Assembly (NCBI GenBank): GCA_017538365.1
Contig: JAFYIZ010000034.1
Span: forward strand, 1 to 30,625
Direction: 5' to 3'
Source: a bacterium
Lineage (GTDB): Bacteria > UBP6 > UBA1177
Length of the DNA: 30,625 nucleotides
The position numbers and the translations under genes were made by a program. Numbering within the stretch: position 1 is the stretch's first letter; every line of letters starts with the position of its first letter. Below the pieces are notes generated by a model that was not told where the DNA came from, did not search any database, and saw only the letters and a program-made list of their open reading frames with translations. This document shows positions 17,301-24,782 of the stretch, piece by piece.

Positions 17301-18266
17301 CTTGATTTTTCCGTGAACATCCCAAGGTTTGAAACCTTCGACGTTGAGATCGGAAATCGAAATCAGAAGATCGGTTTCGGGAAGCGCGTTCAAGACATCC
17401 AAATTGAGTTTTCCGATATTCTGCGGCTCCGGCGGCAACCCTTTGTAAGTCTTGCTTTTCATCAGTCTCGGAATGTATGTGGCAAGATTTTCCATAGTAA
17501 AATCAAGGAAAAACTCGCCGGTCAGATCAATCCCGAACATCTCTCCGAGTTCGTTCAATTTTACTTCGATACTTCCGCCGAAAAGATCTTTGTTATCCTG
17601 CGGCTGCTCGGCATTTATCGAAAAAAGCTCCGAGTTAACTTTAAGGAGATTGATGGCGTAATTTTTGTCTTCGGCAGTAAAACTGAAGGCAAGATCAAGT
17701 GAAAGGTCCTTCTTCATCACTGAATTGGCTGCGATGAAAACATCGGGCATATCGAGACGGTAAAGCTCGTTTCCCGCAAGAGATACTTTTTTTGTGCTGA
17801 AAAGAGTTTTCTCTCCGTCTTTTACAACAAAATCAAGATTTTTGATGTTCATCTCTTCAATCGGAAAGAACGGTATCCTGTTCGGAAGCCCAGAATCTCC
17901 GCTGTCTTCACCCTCTTCTACCTGTTCGCCGTTCTGCTCGAAAAACTTGGTATCGACTGATATCCTGACGTCAGTCATTTCAAAACTTTTTACGGTAACG
18001 TGGTTTTTGAAAAGTCCTGAAAACTTTTTCCCGATACTGAAAGAGACAGTTCCGCTTTTAGCACTCAGAGAATCCTGATATAAAACAACAAGGTTATTAA
18101 CGGAAAATGTGCCGTCGAGGGCAAAGTGAGGCGACTCAAAATCGTAGAAAACACCGAATTTTTCCCGCATAACAAAGGAAGAAAGCGGATAAAAGACAAA
18201 TTTTATCAAAAAAATAAAACCTATGAAAAGGAAAAATAAGGAAGCGAGAAAATTCTTTATCTTCAC
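14388..18266 (-). CDS. tamB: TamB/DUF490 AsmA-like envelope protein
   Basis: The 1292-aa protein starts with one membrane anchor (FLASLFFLFIGFIFLIKFVF, residues 5-24). It continues as a very long, beta-rich, Asp/Lys-rich sequence and ends in a DUF490/TamB domain (about 1060-1292, with GNIVFDGGGINPYLDF, QLDQEQLRSLLLWG and a C-terminus ending in alternating hydrophobics). TamB-type proteins bridge inner and outer membranes and are implicated in outer-membrane protein insertion and anterograde phospholipid transport, so a diderm envelope is implied. No TamA/BamA-like gene is adjacent. The start is GTG at 18266; the SD (GGTG) is weak. The tRNA-Gly gene lies 20 bp upstream and probably shares its promoter. 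Long antisense open frames across it are shadows. Confidence 0.88.
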   Translation of the reverse strand: MKIKNFLASLFFLFIGFIFLIKFVFYPLSSFVMREKFGVFYDFESPHFALDGTFSVNNLVVLYQDSLSAKSGTVSFSIGKKFSGLFKNHVTVKSFEMTDVRISVDTKFFEQNGEQVEEGEDSGDSGLPNRIPFFPIEEMNIKNLDFVVKDGEKTLFSTKKVSLAGNELYRLDMPDVFIAANSVMKKDLSLDLAFSFTAEDKNYAINLLKVNSELFSINAEQPQDNKDLFGGSIEVKLNELGEMFGIDLTGEFFLDFTMENLATYIPRLMKSKTYKGLPPEPQNIGKLNLDVLNALPETDLLISISDLNVEGFKPWDVHGKIKMTPTKTFIERLNFFHKNKVNISLDGEFPYAERNVKGFVRLYDFDFDNCLRRMTQTGLVNMIASGKVSYRFDVDKLRAEDMFADLVVTEFDVMNKEILDLPRDVYVTGHLAIGADGVDLKDAVARTADESSHVILKGSYYGFADTMKFHIPIVKGSYIDLGRDIKQIAGFNVRGKGPIEVLVTSFYTNPLITSNFKGKACHMAGFNSDMCDIDINLKDFVFDIVINEIRQKSLASKDSIVTIDFNDDDFPVYFKINKAEGRLSDASALFGVDTNDFSGTAMLQAEGLFKNGLSKLSAQAKIKDFRKKGENGGIKIADSVELDLFEKDAENLAGKGKIVYGRNSIKVDAELAKADLNSKITAYFDSFYPEDFDFHEDITFEKPTLDVKLNGILASPDASGRLEIPKLEVYGVKTGDFFVEAKYTAEDKMFAVNGGFGKNIEFNVEVPDFDKEKLKADASVKNFVYKNDDVFVKLSLDAAVRGDKVNIDFKNLKAKVSDISTQNTKPFEIAGDFKQLSFTDKAYFEGDSNNFYLEGNLDLDEFDPYLHANGIFFMKKLGMKEAYRASNLDGKLYFDVSYKDSDISGKLNIVDFSYILQDPRVVLKNFNGTLLVENNKWTLESLSGSAGDGKLSLAGQGKGFSPIENASLNISAVNLTGKYAAVGDFAVSADLDFIAFSEDQFSLSGDVELKNIIYNQPLSLDSDFIKMISKLGKKKASSQLDKSNPIDLNLKITGKNNIRIRTNLIQSDIFLDLVLSGTTQKPDIDGNIVLKNGKLEYKQNDFSVTRGNIVFDGGGINPYLDFESTRNVTTKIQDTNKDFRITMYATGHPLDNELNITFDSMPQLDQEQLRSLLLWGNVGDEFSGDLAIAAATDIMGITTEVRKNFKLSKFELVPKYSEYDEKTVLKLIAEKEIYRNLFLMLESNPSDTTDQIVELKYRTKLLEGILGWKNKDMLESNYGGIGFDLKLEYVFE

Positions 18267-18286
18267 GGTGGCACCATCTTAAAAAA

Positions 18287-18362
18287 TGGAGCGGGCGACG
18301 GGACTCGGACCCGCGACATCCGGCTTGGGAAGCCGACACTCTACCAACTGAGTTACGCCCGC
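18287..18362 (-). tRNA. tRNA-Gly (anticodon CCC), CCA encoded
   Basis: The minus strand folds as a 76-nt cloverleaf. The acceptor GCGGGCG pairs with CGCCCGC; D stem ACTC/GAGT; anticodon stem TCGGC/GCCGG (one G-U) around loop TTCCCAA with anticodon CCC; T stem GCGGG/CCCGT. The discriminator is T and CCA is encoded. The acceptor and anticodon arms closely resemble bacterial tRNA-Gly(CCC), which reads GGG. One oddity: the T loop reads TCCGAGT, so position 55 is C instead of the near-universal T (pseudouridine). Confidence 0.96.
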
Positions 18363-18374
18363 AAAAGCCGCAGA

Positions 18375-18402
18375 AGCATACAGCTTAGCACTTTAAAGTC
18401 AA
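18375..18402 (-). promoter_or_regulatory. Sigma70-type promoter for tRNA-Gly and probably tamB operon
   Basis: On the minus strand TTGACT (18397-18402) and TATGCT (18375-18380) are separated by exactly 16 bp. A GC-rich discriminator TCTGCG follows, so a transcript would begin about five bases before the mature tRNA 5' end. The GC-rich discriminator is typical of stable-RNA promoters under stringent control (known elsewhere; inferred here). Confidence 0.65.
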
Positions 18403-18439
18403 GAATAATATTTAAATTCAATATGGTTTTAAAGGATAC

Positions 18440-18465
18440 AAAAAAGGCGCGACCGAAGCCGCGCC
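18440..18465 (-). terminator. Rho-independent terminator of serC
   Basis: On the minus strand an 8-bp stem GGCGCGGC/GTCGCGCC (one G-T pair) closes a TTCG tetraloop and is followed directly by six T. It lies 25 bp after the serC stop and separates serC from the downstream tRNA promoter. It is the only textbook terminator I found in the window. Confidence 0.92.
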
Positions 18466-18490
18466 CTTAAAAAATCACAAAATCGAAAAG

Positions 18491-19618
18491 TTAGTGAGCT
18501 TTTCTGAAAGATTCCATGAAGTTAACAAGCGTCTCAACACTTTCCGGAGTCGTTGAGTTGTAGATGCTGGCTCTGATTCCGCCGAGGGTTCTGTAGCCTT
18601 TAAGGCCGAGCATACCCTGAGCTTTTGCCGATTTTACGAACTCTTCTTCAAGTTCCGGAGTCGGAAGGTTGAAGGTTACGTTCATCCACGAACGGTGTTC
18701 CGGATTCTGGACATAGCCTCTGTAGAAGCCGTTGGAGTTGTCGATTGCGCCGTAGATCATCTTCTGTTTCTTGTCGTTTCTCTTTTCCATTGCCTCAAGG
18801 CCGCCCATTTCGAGCATCCATTTGAAGACAAGGCCGGTGATGTAGATGTTGAAGCACGGCGGTGTGTTGAACATGCTGCCTTTTTCGATCTGAACTTTGT
18901 AGTCGAGAGTCTTCGGAAGCTGGAAGCCTTTCTTGTTGAAGGTCTCAGCCCAGGACTTTTTGATAACTACAACTGTTACACCAGCGGGGCCGACGTTTTT
19001 CTGAGCACCTGCATAGATCATGTCGAATTTCGTTGCGTCGAATTTGTGCGACATGAAACCGCTCGACATATCAGCTACGAGAGGAACGCCGGGGAGAGGT
19101 TTCGGATAGTTCTTCTCAAAGAACTGGGTTCCGTAGATCGTGTTGTTCGAGCAGAAATGAAGGTATTTTGCGTTCGGGTTCATGTTTTCCTGTTTTGCTT
19201 CGGGAAGAACGCAGTATTTCTTCTCAAGTTCGCGTGTCGAAGCTACGCAGTTAGCCTTTGCTTTCGCCCAGTCAGCCTGGATGCATGCTTCTTCGTAAGC
19301 TCTGTGTGCCCAGTTGCCCGAATCAACGTAGTCAGCGCAGTCGCCTTCGTTGAGAACGTTCATCGGGAGCATGATGAACTGATGCGTTGCACCGCCGCCA
19401 AGGAAAAGAACGGCGTAGTCGTCACCGAGGCCGAGAAGTTTTTTAAGATCTGCTTCAGCTTCTTCAGTTACAGCTATGAAAGCCTTGTCTCTGTGGCTGA
19501 TTTCCATAACGGAAACGCCCGTGCCTCTGAAATTGAGAAGTTCTGCCTGAGCCTGCTTGAGAACTTCAAGCGGAAGCGCAGCAGGACCTGCGAAAAAGTT
19601 GTGAGCTCTGTTTTCCAT
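18491..19618 (-). CDS. serC: Phosphoserine aminotransferase
   Basis: The 375-aa class-V aminotransferase has the SerC pattern: NFFAGPAALP at the N-terminus, GTGVSVMEISHR (32-43), the GGGATHQF phosphate-binding turn (74-81), ADMSSGFMS (182-190) and the PLP lysine K207 in GAQKNVGPAG. It ends with GGIRASIYNSTTPE. It converts 3-phosphohydroxypyruvate plus glutamate to phosphoserine in serine synthesis, and can also act in pyridoxal phosphate synthesis. It is a single-gene unit with its own promoter and terminator, divergent from the AEC permease gene. serA and serB are not in the window. Confidence 0.96.
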   Translation of the reverse strand: MENRAHNFFAGPAALPLEVLKQAQAELLNFRGTGVSVMEISHRDKAFIAVTEEAEADLKKLLGLGDDYAVLFLGGGATHQFIMLPMNVLNEGDCADYVDSGNWAHRAYEEACIQADWAKAKANCVASTRELEKKYCVLPEAKQENMNPNAKYLHFCSNNTIYGTQFFEKNYPKPLPGVPLVADMSSGFMSHKFDATKFDMIYAGAQKNVGPAGVTVVVIKKSWAETFNKKGFQLPKTLDYKVQIEKGSMFNTPPCFNIYITGLVFKWMLEMGGLEAMEKRNDKKQKMIYGAIDNSNGFYRGYVQNPEHRSWMNVTFNLPTPELEEEFVKSAKAQGMLGLKGYRTLGGIRASIYNSTTPESVETLVNFMESFRKAH

Positions 19619-19656
19619 GTTTTACTCCATAAAAAATATCGGTTGTTAAATAAGCC

Positions 19657-19698
19657 AAAAAAACGGGTAACTACAACAATTAAAAAGGCAGTTGTCAA
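19657..19698 (-). promoter_or_regulatory. serC promoter with initial T-tract
   Basis: Minus strand: TTGACA (19693-19698), 17-bp spacer, TGTAGT (19670-19675), discriminator TACCCG, then seven T (19657-19663) and GG. A transcript would begin at or just before the T run and have a leader of about 45 nt. It is one of a set of look-alike promoters in this window (19724, 21109, 25769, 28444). Confidence 0.65.
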
Positions 19699-19723
19699 AT
19701 TTTTTGGTCGCGCGCCGCAAAAC

Positions 19724-19764
19724 TTGTTTTCCGCCGCCTTTTCCTTAAACTACCCCGTTTTTTT
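19724..19764 (+). promoter_or_regulatory. AEC permease promoter with initial T-tract
   Basis: TTGTTT (19724-19729), 16-bp spacer, TAAACT (19746-19751), discriminator ACCCCG, seven T (19758-19764), then GAGAGG, which is also the SD of the TTG start at 19776. The leader would be only about 20 nt, so the initial T-tract and the ribosome-binding site are adjacent. Its -35 lies back to back with the serC promoter, 25 bp away. Confidence 0.6.
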
Positions 19765-19775
19765 GAGAGGTCGCT

Positions 19776-20738
19776 TTGAAACTACTCGAACTGGTTTTGG
19801 CTATAAATTTTCCGATTTTCCTGGGCTGGATATTCAAACAGCTCAAACTTTTTCCCGACAACGAATCGAACGTCCTCAAAAAATTCGTTATAAAAGTCAC
19901 CGTTCCTTTCCTCATCTTCAGGAATCTCTACAATGCCGACACGAAAGAGTTCGGCCAGCTGCTTCCGATGGTCATGTCGCTCTGCCTGATACTCGTTTTG
20001 TCCGCGACATTAGTCGTCTCGCTGCGGGGTTTCTCTTCATCCGACAAAAAAGTCTCAAACAGTTTCTGTGTCGGAAGTTTCGTCGGCAATTACAGCTACT
20101 TAGGCTGGGGTGTCCTCTCCTATTTTTACGGAGAAAGCGGCTTTACGAGAGGTGTCTTCTTCTCAATGTTTTTCTGGCCGGCAGTCCTTTCAACAGGATT
20201 TACTATGGCATGGTACCTCTCGCGCGCTTCATCGGGAAAAAGCTCTAAAGACAAAATGATGCATGCGCTTATTTCAAACGCTGTACCGCCTGTAGTTTCT
20301 GCCGCACTGGCGATGTCACTTAATTTTTACGGCGTAAAACTTCCGGCGTGGCTCACGCAGAGCATCGGTTCGATAGCGAACATCACGATACCGGCGATAC
20401 TTTTCACAGTCGGGCTTTCGCTTTCGGTAATGCTCAAAAAAGAGACGGTACGACCCGTCATTTCGGGAACTCTTTTCCGCACGATTTTCGGGATTACTGT
20501 CGGCATCGTAGTCATGCTGACAGTCTCTTTCTGCTTCAAAAGTGTTGATATTACTACAAAAAAAGTAATTCTTATGGAATCTGTCATGCCAAGTGCTGCG
20601 ACTTCGCCGTTTTTTGCCGATTTTCTTGATTCGGATAAGGAAGTCGTGAGCGGGATAGTCACATTTTCGACGATTTTTTCGCTTGTCACTCTTCCCTTCT
20701 GGTACTTTATGATCGAAAAATGGAGCTATATGCTATGA
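19776..20738 (+). CDS. AEC-family (auxin efflux carrier-like) permease
   Basis: The 320-aa integral membrane protein is predicted to have about ten helices in two five-helix halves. AEC-family features are the N-terminal LLELVLAINFPIFLGWIFKQL, the first-half KFVIKVTVPFLIFRNLY and the second half with NITIPAILFTVGLSLS and MPSAATSPFFADF. Bacterial AEC proteins export or import organic acids or amino acids; the substrate is unknown. The start is TTG at 19776, with AGAGG five bases upstream; no ATG occurs near. A small membrane protein gene overlaps its stop by 4 bp. Confidence 0.85.
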   Translation: MKLLELVLAINFPIFLGWIFKQLKLFPDNESNVLKKFVIKVTVPFLIFRNLYNADTKEFGQLLPMVMSLCLILVLSATLVVSLRGFSSSDKKVSNSFCVGSFVGNYSYLGWGVLSYFYGESGFTRGVFFSMFFWPAVLSTGFTMAWYLSRASSGKSSKDKMMHALISNAVPPVVSAALAMSLNFYGVKLPAWLTQSIGSIANITIPAILFTVGLSLSVMLKKETVRPVISGTLFRTIFGITVGIVVMLTVSFCFKSVDITTKKVILMESVMPSAATSPFFADFLDSDKEVVSGIVTFSTIFSLVTLPFWYFMIEKWSYML

Positions 20739-21112
20739 GTTTTAAAGAAAAACTCTTTTTTGCGCTTGCCACCTTCGGGCTTTCGATCTCTTTTATCCTT
20801 TTGGCGCAGCTGCACACAAATCCTTTCAGGGTTCCAGCTTTCAGCGGCATTCCGATCTGCTATGTTTACGGAAACGCATACATTGCTATAATTTTGTCCG
20901 AACTGCTTAAAAGATCGTTCTTGAGCCGTCTTCTGGCTTCTGCCGGATTTACGGTCGGCCTCATGATTTCAGCATATTTTTTGTTTGTCTGGATAAAATT
21001 CGGAGGAAGCGCCCGCGTTTTTCCGGCGGAGATCTTCGGAGTAAAAACGGTCTATGCAGATTTTTTCATTTTTGCCGCGCTTTTGGTGCTGCGGATCATA
21101 AAAAAACCTTGA
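20735..21112 (+). CDS. Small integral membrane protein, unknown
   Basis: I do not recognise this 125-aa protein. Four hydrophobic segments are visible (about 8-24, 40-58, 64-85 and 104-119), so it is probably a four-helix inner-membrane protein. I chose the ATG at 20735: it overlaps the AEC gene stop (ATGA) and has GGAG nine bases upstream; an in-frame ATG 15 bp earlier lacks an SD. Coupling to the AEC permease suggests a functional link, for example an accessory subunit (inference). Confidence 0.75.
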   Translation: MSFKEKLFFALATFGLSISFILLAQLHTNPFRVPAFSGIPICYVYGNAYIAIILSELLKRSFLSRLLASAGFTVGLMISAYFLFVWIKFGGSARVFPAEIFGVKTVYADFFIFAALLVLRIIKKP

Positions 21113-21148
21113 CCGCAGTTTTTGTTAAGTTAAATTCAGCCGTTTTTT
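21109..21148 (+). promoter_or_regulatory. Na/Pi cotransporter promoter with initial T-tract
   Basis: TTGACC (21109-21114, overlapping the TGA stop of the preceding gene), 16-bp spacer, TAAATT (21131-21136), discriminator CAGCCG, six T (21143-21148), then GA. A second T run and the GGAG SD follow before the ATG at 21172. Confidence 0.65.
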
Positions 21149-21171
21149 GATATTTTTTGGAGAAACTCTTT

Positions 21172-22833
21172 ATGAACTGGAGTTACATTATTTTCCACAC
21201 GCTCGGCGGTTTAGGTCTTTTCTTCATGGGTATGAAAGTGATGAGCGAAAGTGTCCAGAAGGCTGCCGGCGACAAACTCAGGAAAATTCTCAAAGTCCTT
21301 ACTTCAAACCGTTTCGTCGGTGCTTTCGTCGGCTTTCTCATTACTGCGATAATCCAGTCGAGCGGTGCGACGACGGTCATGACGATAGGCTTCGTCAATG
21401 CGGGACTTATGACTGTTCAGCAGGCGATCGGAGTGGGCTTAGGTGCCAGCATCGGAACCACGGTAACGGGCTGGATCGTCACTCTTAATGTTGCTGCATT
21501 CTCTCTGCCGCTAATAGGTATCGGCGTCATGATACGTCTTTTCTCGAAAAACAAATCGTGGCAGTACATCGGTGAACTTATCTACGGTTTCGGTATCCTC
21601 TTCCTCGGTATGGAAACCATGAAACAGGGATTTGCACCGCTTAAAGAGAGCGAAACTTTCGTCAAAATGTTCCAGAGCATCGACGGTTCGACCTATGCTT
21701 CGATCCTCCTCGGCGTTTTAGTCGGTATCGTTACGACCTGCATAACCCAGTCGAGCAGTGCTATGGTCGGTATCGTCATCGCACTTGCCAGCCAGGGGCT
21801 CATCAACTTCGAAGGTGCGCTCGCAGTCGTTCTGGGAAGCAATATCGGCGCAAGTTCGACAGGCGTTCTCGCTGCAGTAGGCGGTACCGTCAACGCAAAG
21901 AGGACCGCGTTGTCTCAGGTTATTTTCAGGTGTATCGGAGTTACCCTCCTGCTTCTGGTTTTCCGTCCGTATAAAGATATCGTTGATCTTATGATTCCCG
22001 GAACTCCCGAGGAGATGCTCACCGTCCACATCGCGATGGGTCACACTGTATTCAACGTAACGACTCTTATCATCTGCATCCCGTTCGTCAGCCAGCTTGC
22101 AAAACTTGTCGAGAAAATATTTCCTGATAAAGCCGGTAGAAAGTTCGAAATGCCGGAAAACATCACGAAGCTTCAGACAAGCATGTTCAGCACGCCTTCG
22201 ATCGCCATCATGGAGTGCGAAAAAGAACTTCTTACAATGTCGGATTACGTCATAAAGAACCTCGATATGCTGCGTGAAATGTCGTTGAAAGATCCGGTTC
22301 AGGTTGCTGAAATAACTGACGAAATTTCCAAGAACGAAGACCGGATCGACAAATATCAGTATCAACTTACCCAGTTCCTCATCGCCCTTTCCGTCCGCGC
22401 GATCTCTCCCGGTGATGCGAAGATCGTCGCAAGCCGCATCGGTCTCGCGCACAACTTTGAAAAGATTGCAGACTGCGTTGAACACATTTCCCAGATAATC
22501 GATAAACTGAAAAGAAACAACGCCACTTTTTCAGCCGAGGCGATCGAAACAATCAACCAGATTCTTGAGGAGAATATCGAGCATTTCAAAAAGTCGGCCA
22601 CGATATTCAAAAACGGAGAAGATCTTCCGATTTATGCCGACGAAGCTCTCGTTATAAGAATCAGGATCAAAAAACTCATAAAAGATGCTAAAGTCCAGCA
22701 TTTCAACAGAATAAAAGAGAAAATATGCGACGGCAGCGCGTCGATCCAGTTCATTGATATTCTCAACAATCTCAACACAATGAGCGCTGAGAACCACAAC
22801 GTTGCAGAGAACCTCGCAGGTCAGAAATACTAA
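21172..22833 (+). CDS. Na/Pi cotransporter family protein (NptA-like) with PhoU-like C-terminus
   Basis: The 553-aa protein has two inverted Na_Pi_cotrans repeats, each with the diagnostic QSS motif (Q62-S64 in IIQSSGATT; Q193-S195 in ITQSSSAMVG), followed by GLGASIGTT and VLGSNIGASSTG. From about 340 a soluble helical PhoU-like domain follows. Such proteins import phosphate with sodium, or in some bacteria export it or sense it. I chose the ATG at 21172, because the GGAG that starts the upstream TTG extension is the SD for this ATG. It has its own promoter and converges with the Wzi-like gene 10 bp downstream. Confidence 0.92.
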   Translation: MNWSYIIFHTLGGLGLFFMGMKVMSESVQKAAGDKLRKILKVLTSNRFVGAFVGFLITAIIQSSGATTVMTIGFVNAGLMTVQQAIGVGLGASIGTTVTGWIVTLNVAAFSLPLIGIGVMIRLFSKNKSWQYIGELIYGFGILFLGMETMKQGFAPLKESETFVKMFQSIDGSTYASILLGVLVGIVTTCITQSSSAMVGIVIALASQGLINFEGALAVVLGSNIGASSTGVLAAVGGTVNAKRTALSQVIFRCIGVTLLLLVFRPYKDIVDLMIPGTPEEMLTVHIAMGHTVFNVTTLIICIPFVSQLAKLVEKIFPDKAGRKFEMPENITKLQTSMFSTPSIAIMECEKELLTMSDYVIKNLDMLREMSLKDPVQVAEITDEISKNEDRIDKYQYQLTQFLIALSVRAISPGDAKIVASRIGLAHNFEKIADCVEHISQIIDKLKRNNATFSAEAIETINQILEENIEHFKKSATIFKNGEDLPIYADEALVIRIRIKKLIKDAKVQHFNRIKEKICDGSASIQFIDILNNLNTMSAENHNVAENLAGQKY

Positions 22834-22842
22834 CAGGATTTC

Positions 22843-24456
22843 TCAGAACTTTATTATAATTGACAAGCCGGTCAGAATATCGACAGAAGCCTTATCGGTA
22901 ACAGAAAGAAATACAGGTGAAAGATTTTCGTCCGTTTTCGGTCCGGCATCAACTGAAACGTAGCCGCGGATCAAGTGACCGTAGAAAATCCAGTCAAACC
23001 ATATATTTCCGTATCCGCGCCGGAGAATCCCGTCTCTGAGCGAGAAAAACGGATAGATTGCAGTAATGTTTGAGTTGCCGTCTTTTGAAGTTGCACAACC
23101 CATCTGATAGAAACCTATCTCCCATTTGAAAGAAAACGCATTGCTGAAATAGTGCCTGTGATTAAAACGTATCGCCTGATGGTTCCTTCCGAACGGATGC
23201 CCTAAAGAAAGCCCGTGATAGCTGAAACCTTCCCTGTTATAGATATGGTTGTAATAGTAAGTTAATGACGTTTTTGTATACTCGAGACGCATAACATCAC
23301 GCTCGGTAGCAGCAAAAATTCCTATGAGATAACCTCTTTCAAGAAAACGGAAAAATACGTAAGGGAGAAGAAGTTCGACTTTGTCTTCGACCTGCCATAT
23401 TGCCGCTAAGTCGGTACCTGATTCCTGAATGTAGAATTTAAAGACTTTTATTGCCGGATTTAGTTTGTACATGGGAATATTGAAGGTAAAATCTATCGCC
23501 GCATAACTGTCGACATCCCACTTGCTGTACATAACATTGTCTGAAGCCCCGGTCAGCAGATACGGATAATCCGTCAAAACGTAGTCCGGCGCACCTTTGC
23601 CTCCGTACAGCATGCTGCGTGTCATGCCGAGTTCAAAAAAGCTGAACATTTTAGGCGGTCTGTAAGTGAGTCTCATTGCCATAAGCTGCGGATTGGAGAC
23701 GTCGTTGCGTTCTTCGCGAAGCCAGCCGTTGAAAACAATGAAATTCCAGTCGCCGCCAAGATGAATAGTCTGCTCGTTCTGCAATTTGACCATATAAAAC
23801 GGTTCGGCGTTTGATGAAATCAGCATACCGTATTCGCCAGGCCCCAGATGAACAGTGTCCTTTCCCGCCATAATCGAGAATTTCCACATTTTCATTTTTG
23901 CGTAGAAACGTCTGAAATCAACATCGGTCGAAGCTACGGAATTGCCTGTTTTAAAAGTGTTTTTTTCTTCAAGTTCCCAGTAAAACGCCCATGAATCGAG
24001 AAAAACGGCGTTTCCGCTCTGACTCGTGATCATTGTCGAGCCTTTGTCGAATTTCCGTCCGCCGGCACCGGGAATAAAGTTCCCGTCCTTGTTTGAAAAA
24101 TAGTAGTTTGCTCCTACTTTCGACACGATCTGCCAGGAGTTTTTCCAGCGGTCTTCCTTTTTTACGCCGTTTACAAAAGGAAGGATCGGATAAAACGATT
24201 TAAGGTCGTTTCTTGTGTCATAAAAGCCGCGCGGAAGAATTGAAAAGGAATCTTTAGGTTCTGAATTCTGCGCTTCGAAATAGTCATAAACGTTTCTGTC
24301 GTCGGTACTGACATGGAGCAGCGGATTAAATCTGCACTTATTCTCCTCTCCTTCCTTCTGGTAAATTTTGGGAAGCACGATGAAAGAATTGTCGCACTCG
24401 CCGGCAAAAATTTCAGTTGAAAATAAGAGAAAAACAAGAATAAAAACAAAAATCAT
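22843..24456 (-). CDS. Wzi-like capsule-assembly outer-membrane beta-barrel
   Basis: The 537-aa protein has a signal peptide (MIFVFILVFLLFSTEIFAG, cleaved near 19). The rest is rich in aromatic residues alternating with charged ones, as in beta-barrels, and the sequence ends in a terminal Phe like many outer-membrane proteins. The central segment SIMAGKDTVHLGPGEYGMLI and the later GLSLGHPFGRNHQ fit the Caps_assemb_Wzi pattern, in which the barrel binds exported capsule at the cell surface. No other capsule genes are in the window, so it may serve another surface glycan. The start overlaps the 104-aa gene's stop (ATGA). Last gene of the ldcA operon. Confidence 0.65.
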   Translation of the reverse strand: MIFVFILVFLLFSTEIFAGECDNSFIVLPKIYQKEGEENKCRFNPLLHVSTDDRNVYDYFEAQNSEPKDSFSILPRGFYDTRNDLKSFYPILPFVNGVKKEDRWKNSWQIVSKVGANYYFSNKDGNFIPGAGGRKFDKGSTMITSQSGNAVFLDSWAFYWELEEKNTFKTGNSVASTDVDFRRFYAKMKMWKFSIMAGKDTVHLGPGEYGMLISSNAEPFYMVKLQNEQTIHLGGDWNFIVFNGWLREERNDVSNPQLMAMRLTYRPPKMFSFFELGMTRSMLYGGKGAPDYVLTDYPYLLTGASDNVMYSKWDVDSYAAIDFTFNIPMYKLNPAIKVFKFYIQESGTDLAAIWQVEDKVELLLPYVFFRFLERGYLIGIFAATERDVMRLEYTKTSLTYYYNHIYNREGFSYHGLSLGHPFGRNHQAIRFNHRHYFSNAFSFKWEIGFYQMGCATSKDGNSNITAIYPFFSLRDGILRRGYGNIWFDWIFYGHLIRGYVSVDAGPKTDENLSPVFLSVTDKASVDILTGLSIIIKF

Positions 24457-24767
24457 CGATTCGTTCCGTGTCTTTCGGGATCGTTTTCAGCCTTTGTGAG
24501 CCAGACCGCCGATTCTTTGCTCTCTTCGGCTGAGATCTCACGTACTTGAATGTGATGTTTGTCTGAAAAAGCGGAAATCAGGATCTTCATTCCTACTCCG
24601 TTGTACCAGTCTTTACGTTCGTAACCCTGCATCCAGACTATTCTGAGCAGTTTGAAATCCTTGTTTGTCGTTATACGCAAAGGTCTGTGACCGCAGAATG
24701 CCGTAATAGCGTTCTGCAAATCATAAGCCAAAGAAATCATTTCTTCTTTTGTTCGTTTTTCAGCCAT
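24453..24767 (-). CDS. Unknown 104-aa soluble protein
   Basis: I do not recognise this protein. It is small and predicted to be mixed alpha/beta, with no signal peptide or membrane span. Notable parts are an N-terminal charged helix, a Trp/Tyr-rich middle (RIVWMQGYERKDWYNGVG) and a polar C-terminus. It lies 15 bp after the LD-carboxypeptidase gene and overlaps the Wzi-like gene by 4 bp, so it is co-translated with the outer-membrane protein. The SD is weak. Confidence 0.7.
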   Translation of the reverse strand: MAEKRTKEEMISLAYDLQNAITAFCGHRPLRITTNKDFKLLRIVWMQGYERKDWYNGVGMKILISAFSDKHHIQVREISAEESKESAVWLTKAENDPERHGTNR

Positions 24768-24782
24768 GTTTTACCAATAAAA

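Noticed and set aside
14823-17702. Three long plus-strand open frames (311, 236 and 264 codons) opposite tamB
   Set aside because: Same pattern of antisense shadows over a well-supported 1292-aa gene; no SD, and no recognisable domains.
18695-20248. 517-codon plus-strand open frame
   Set aside because: It runs antisense through most of serC, across the promoter gap, and then out of frame through the AEC permease gene. Both of those have strong family matches, and the translated sequence is Arg/Cys/Phe-rich shadow-like.
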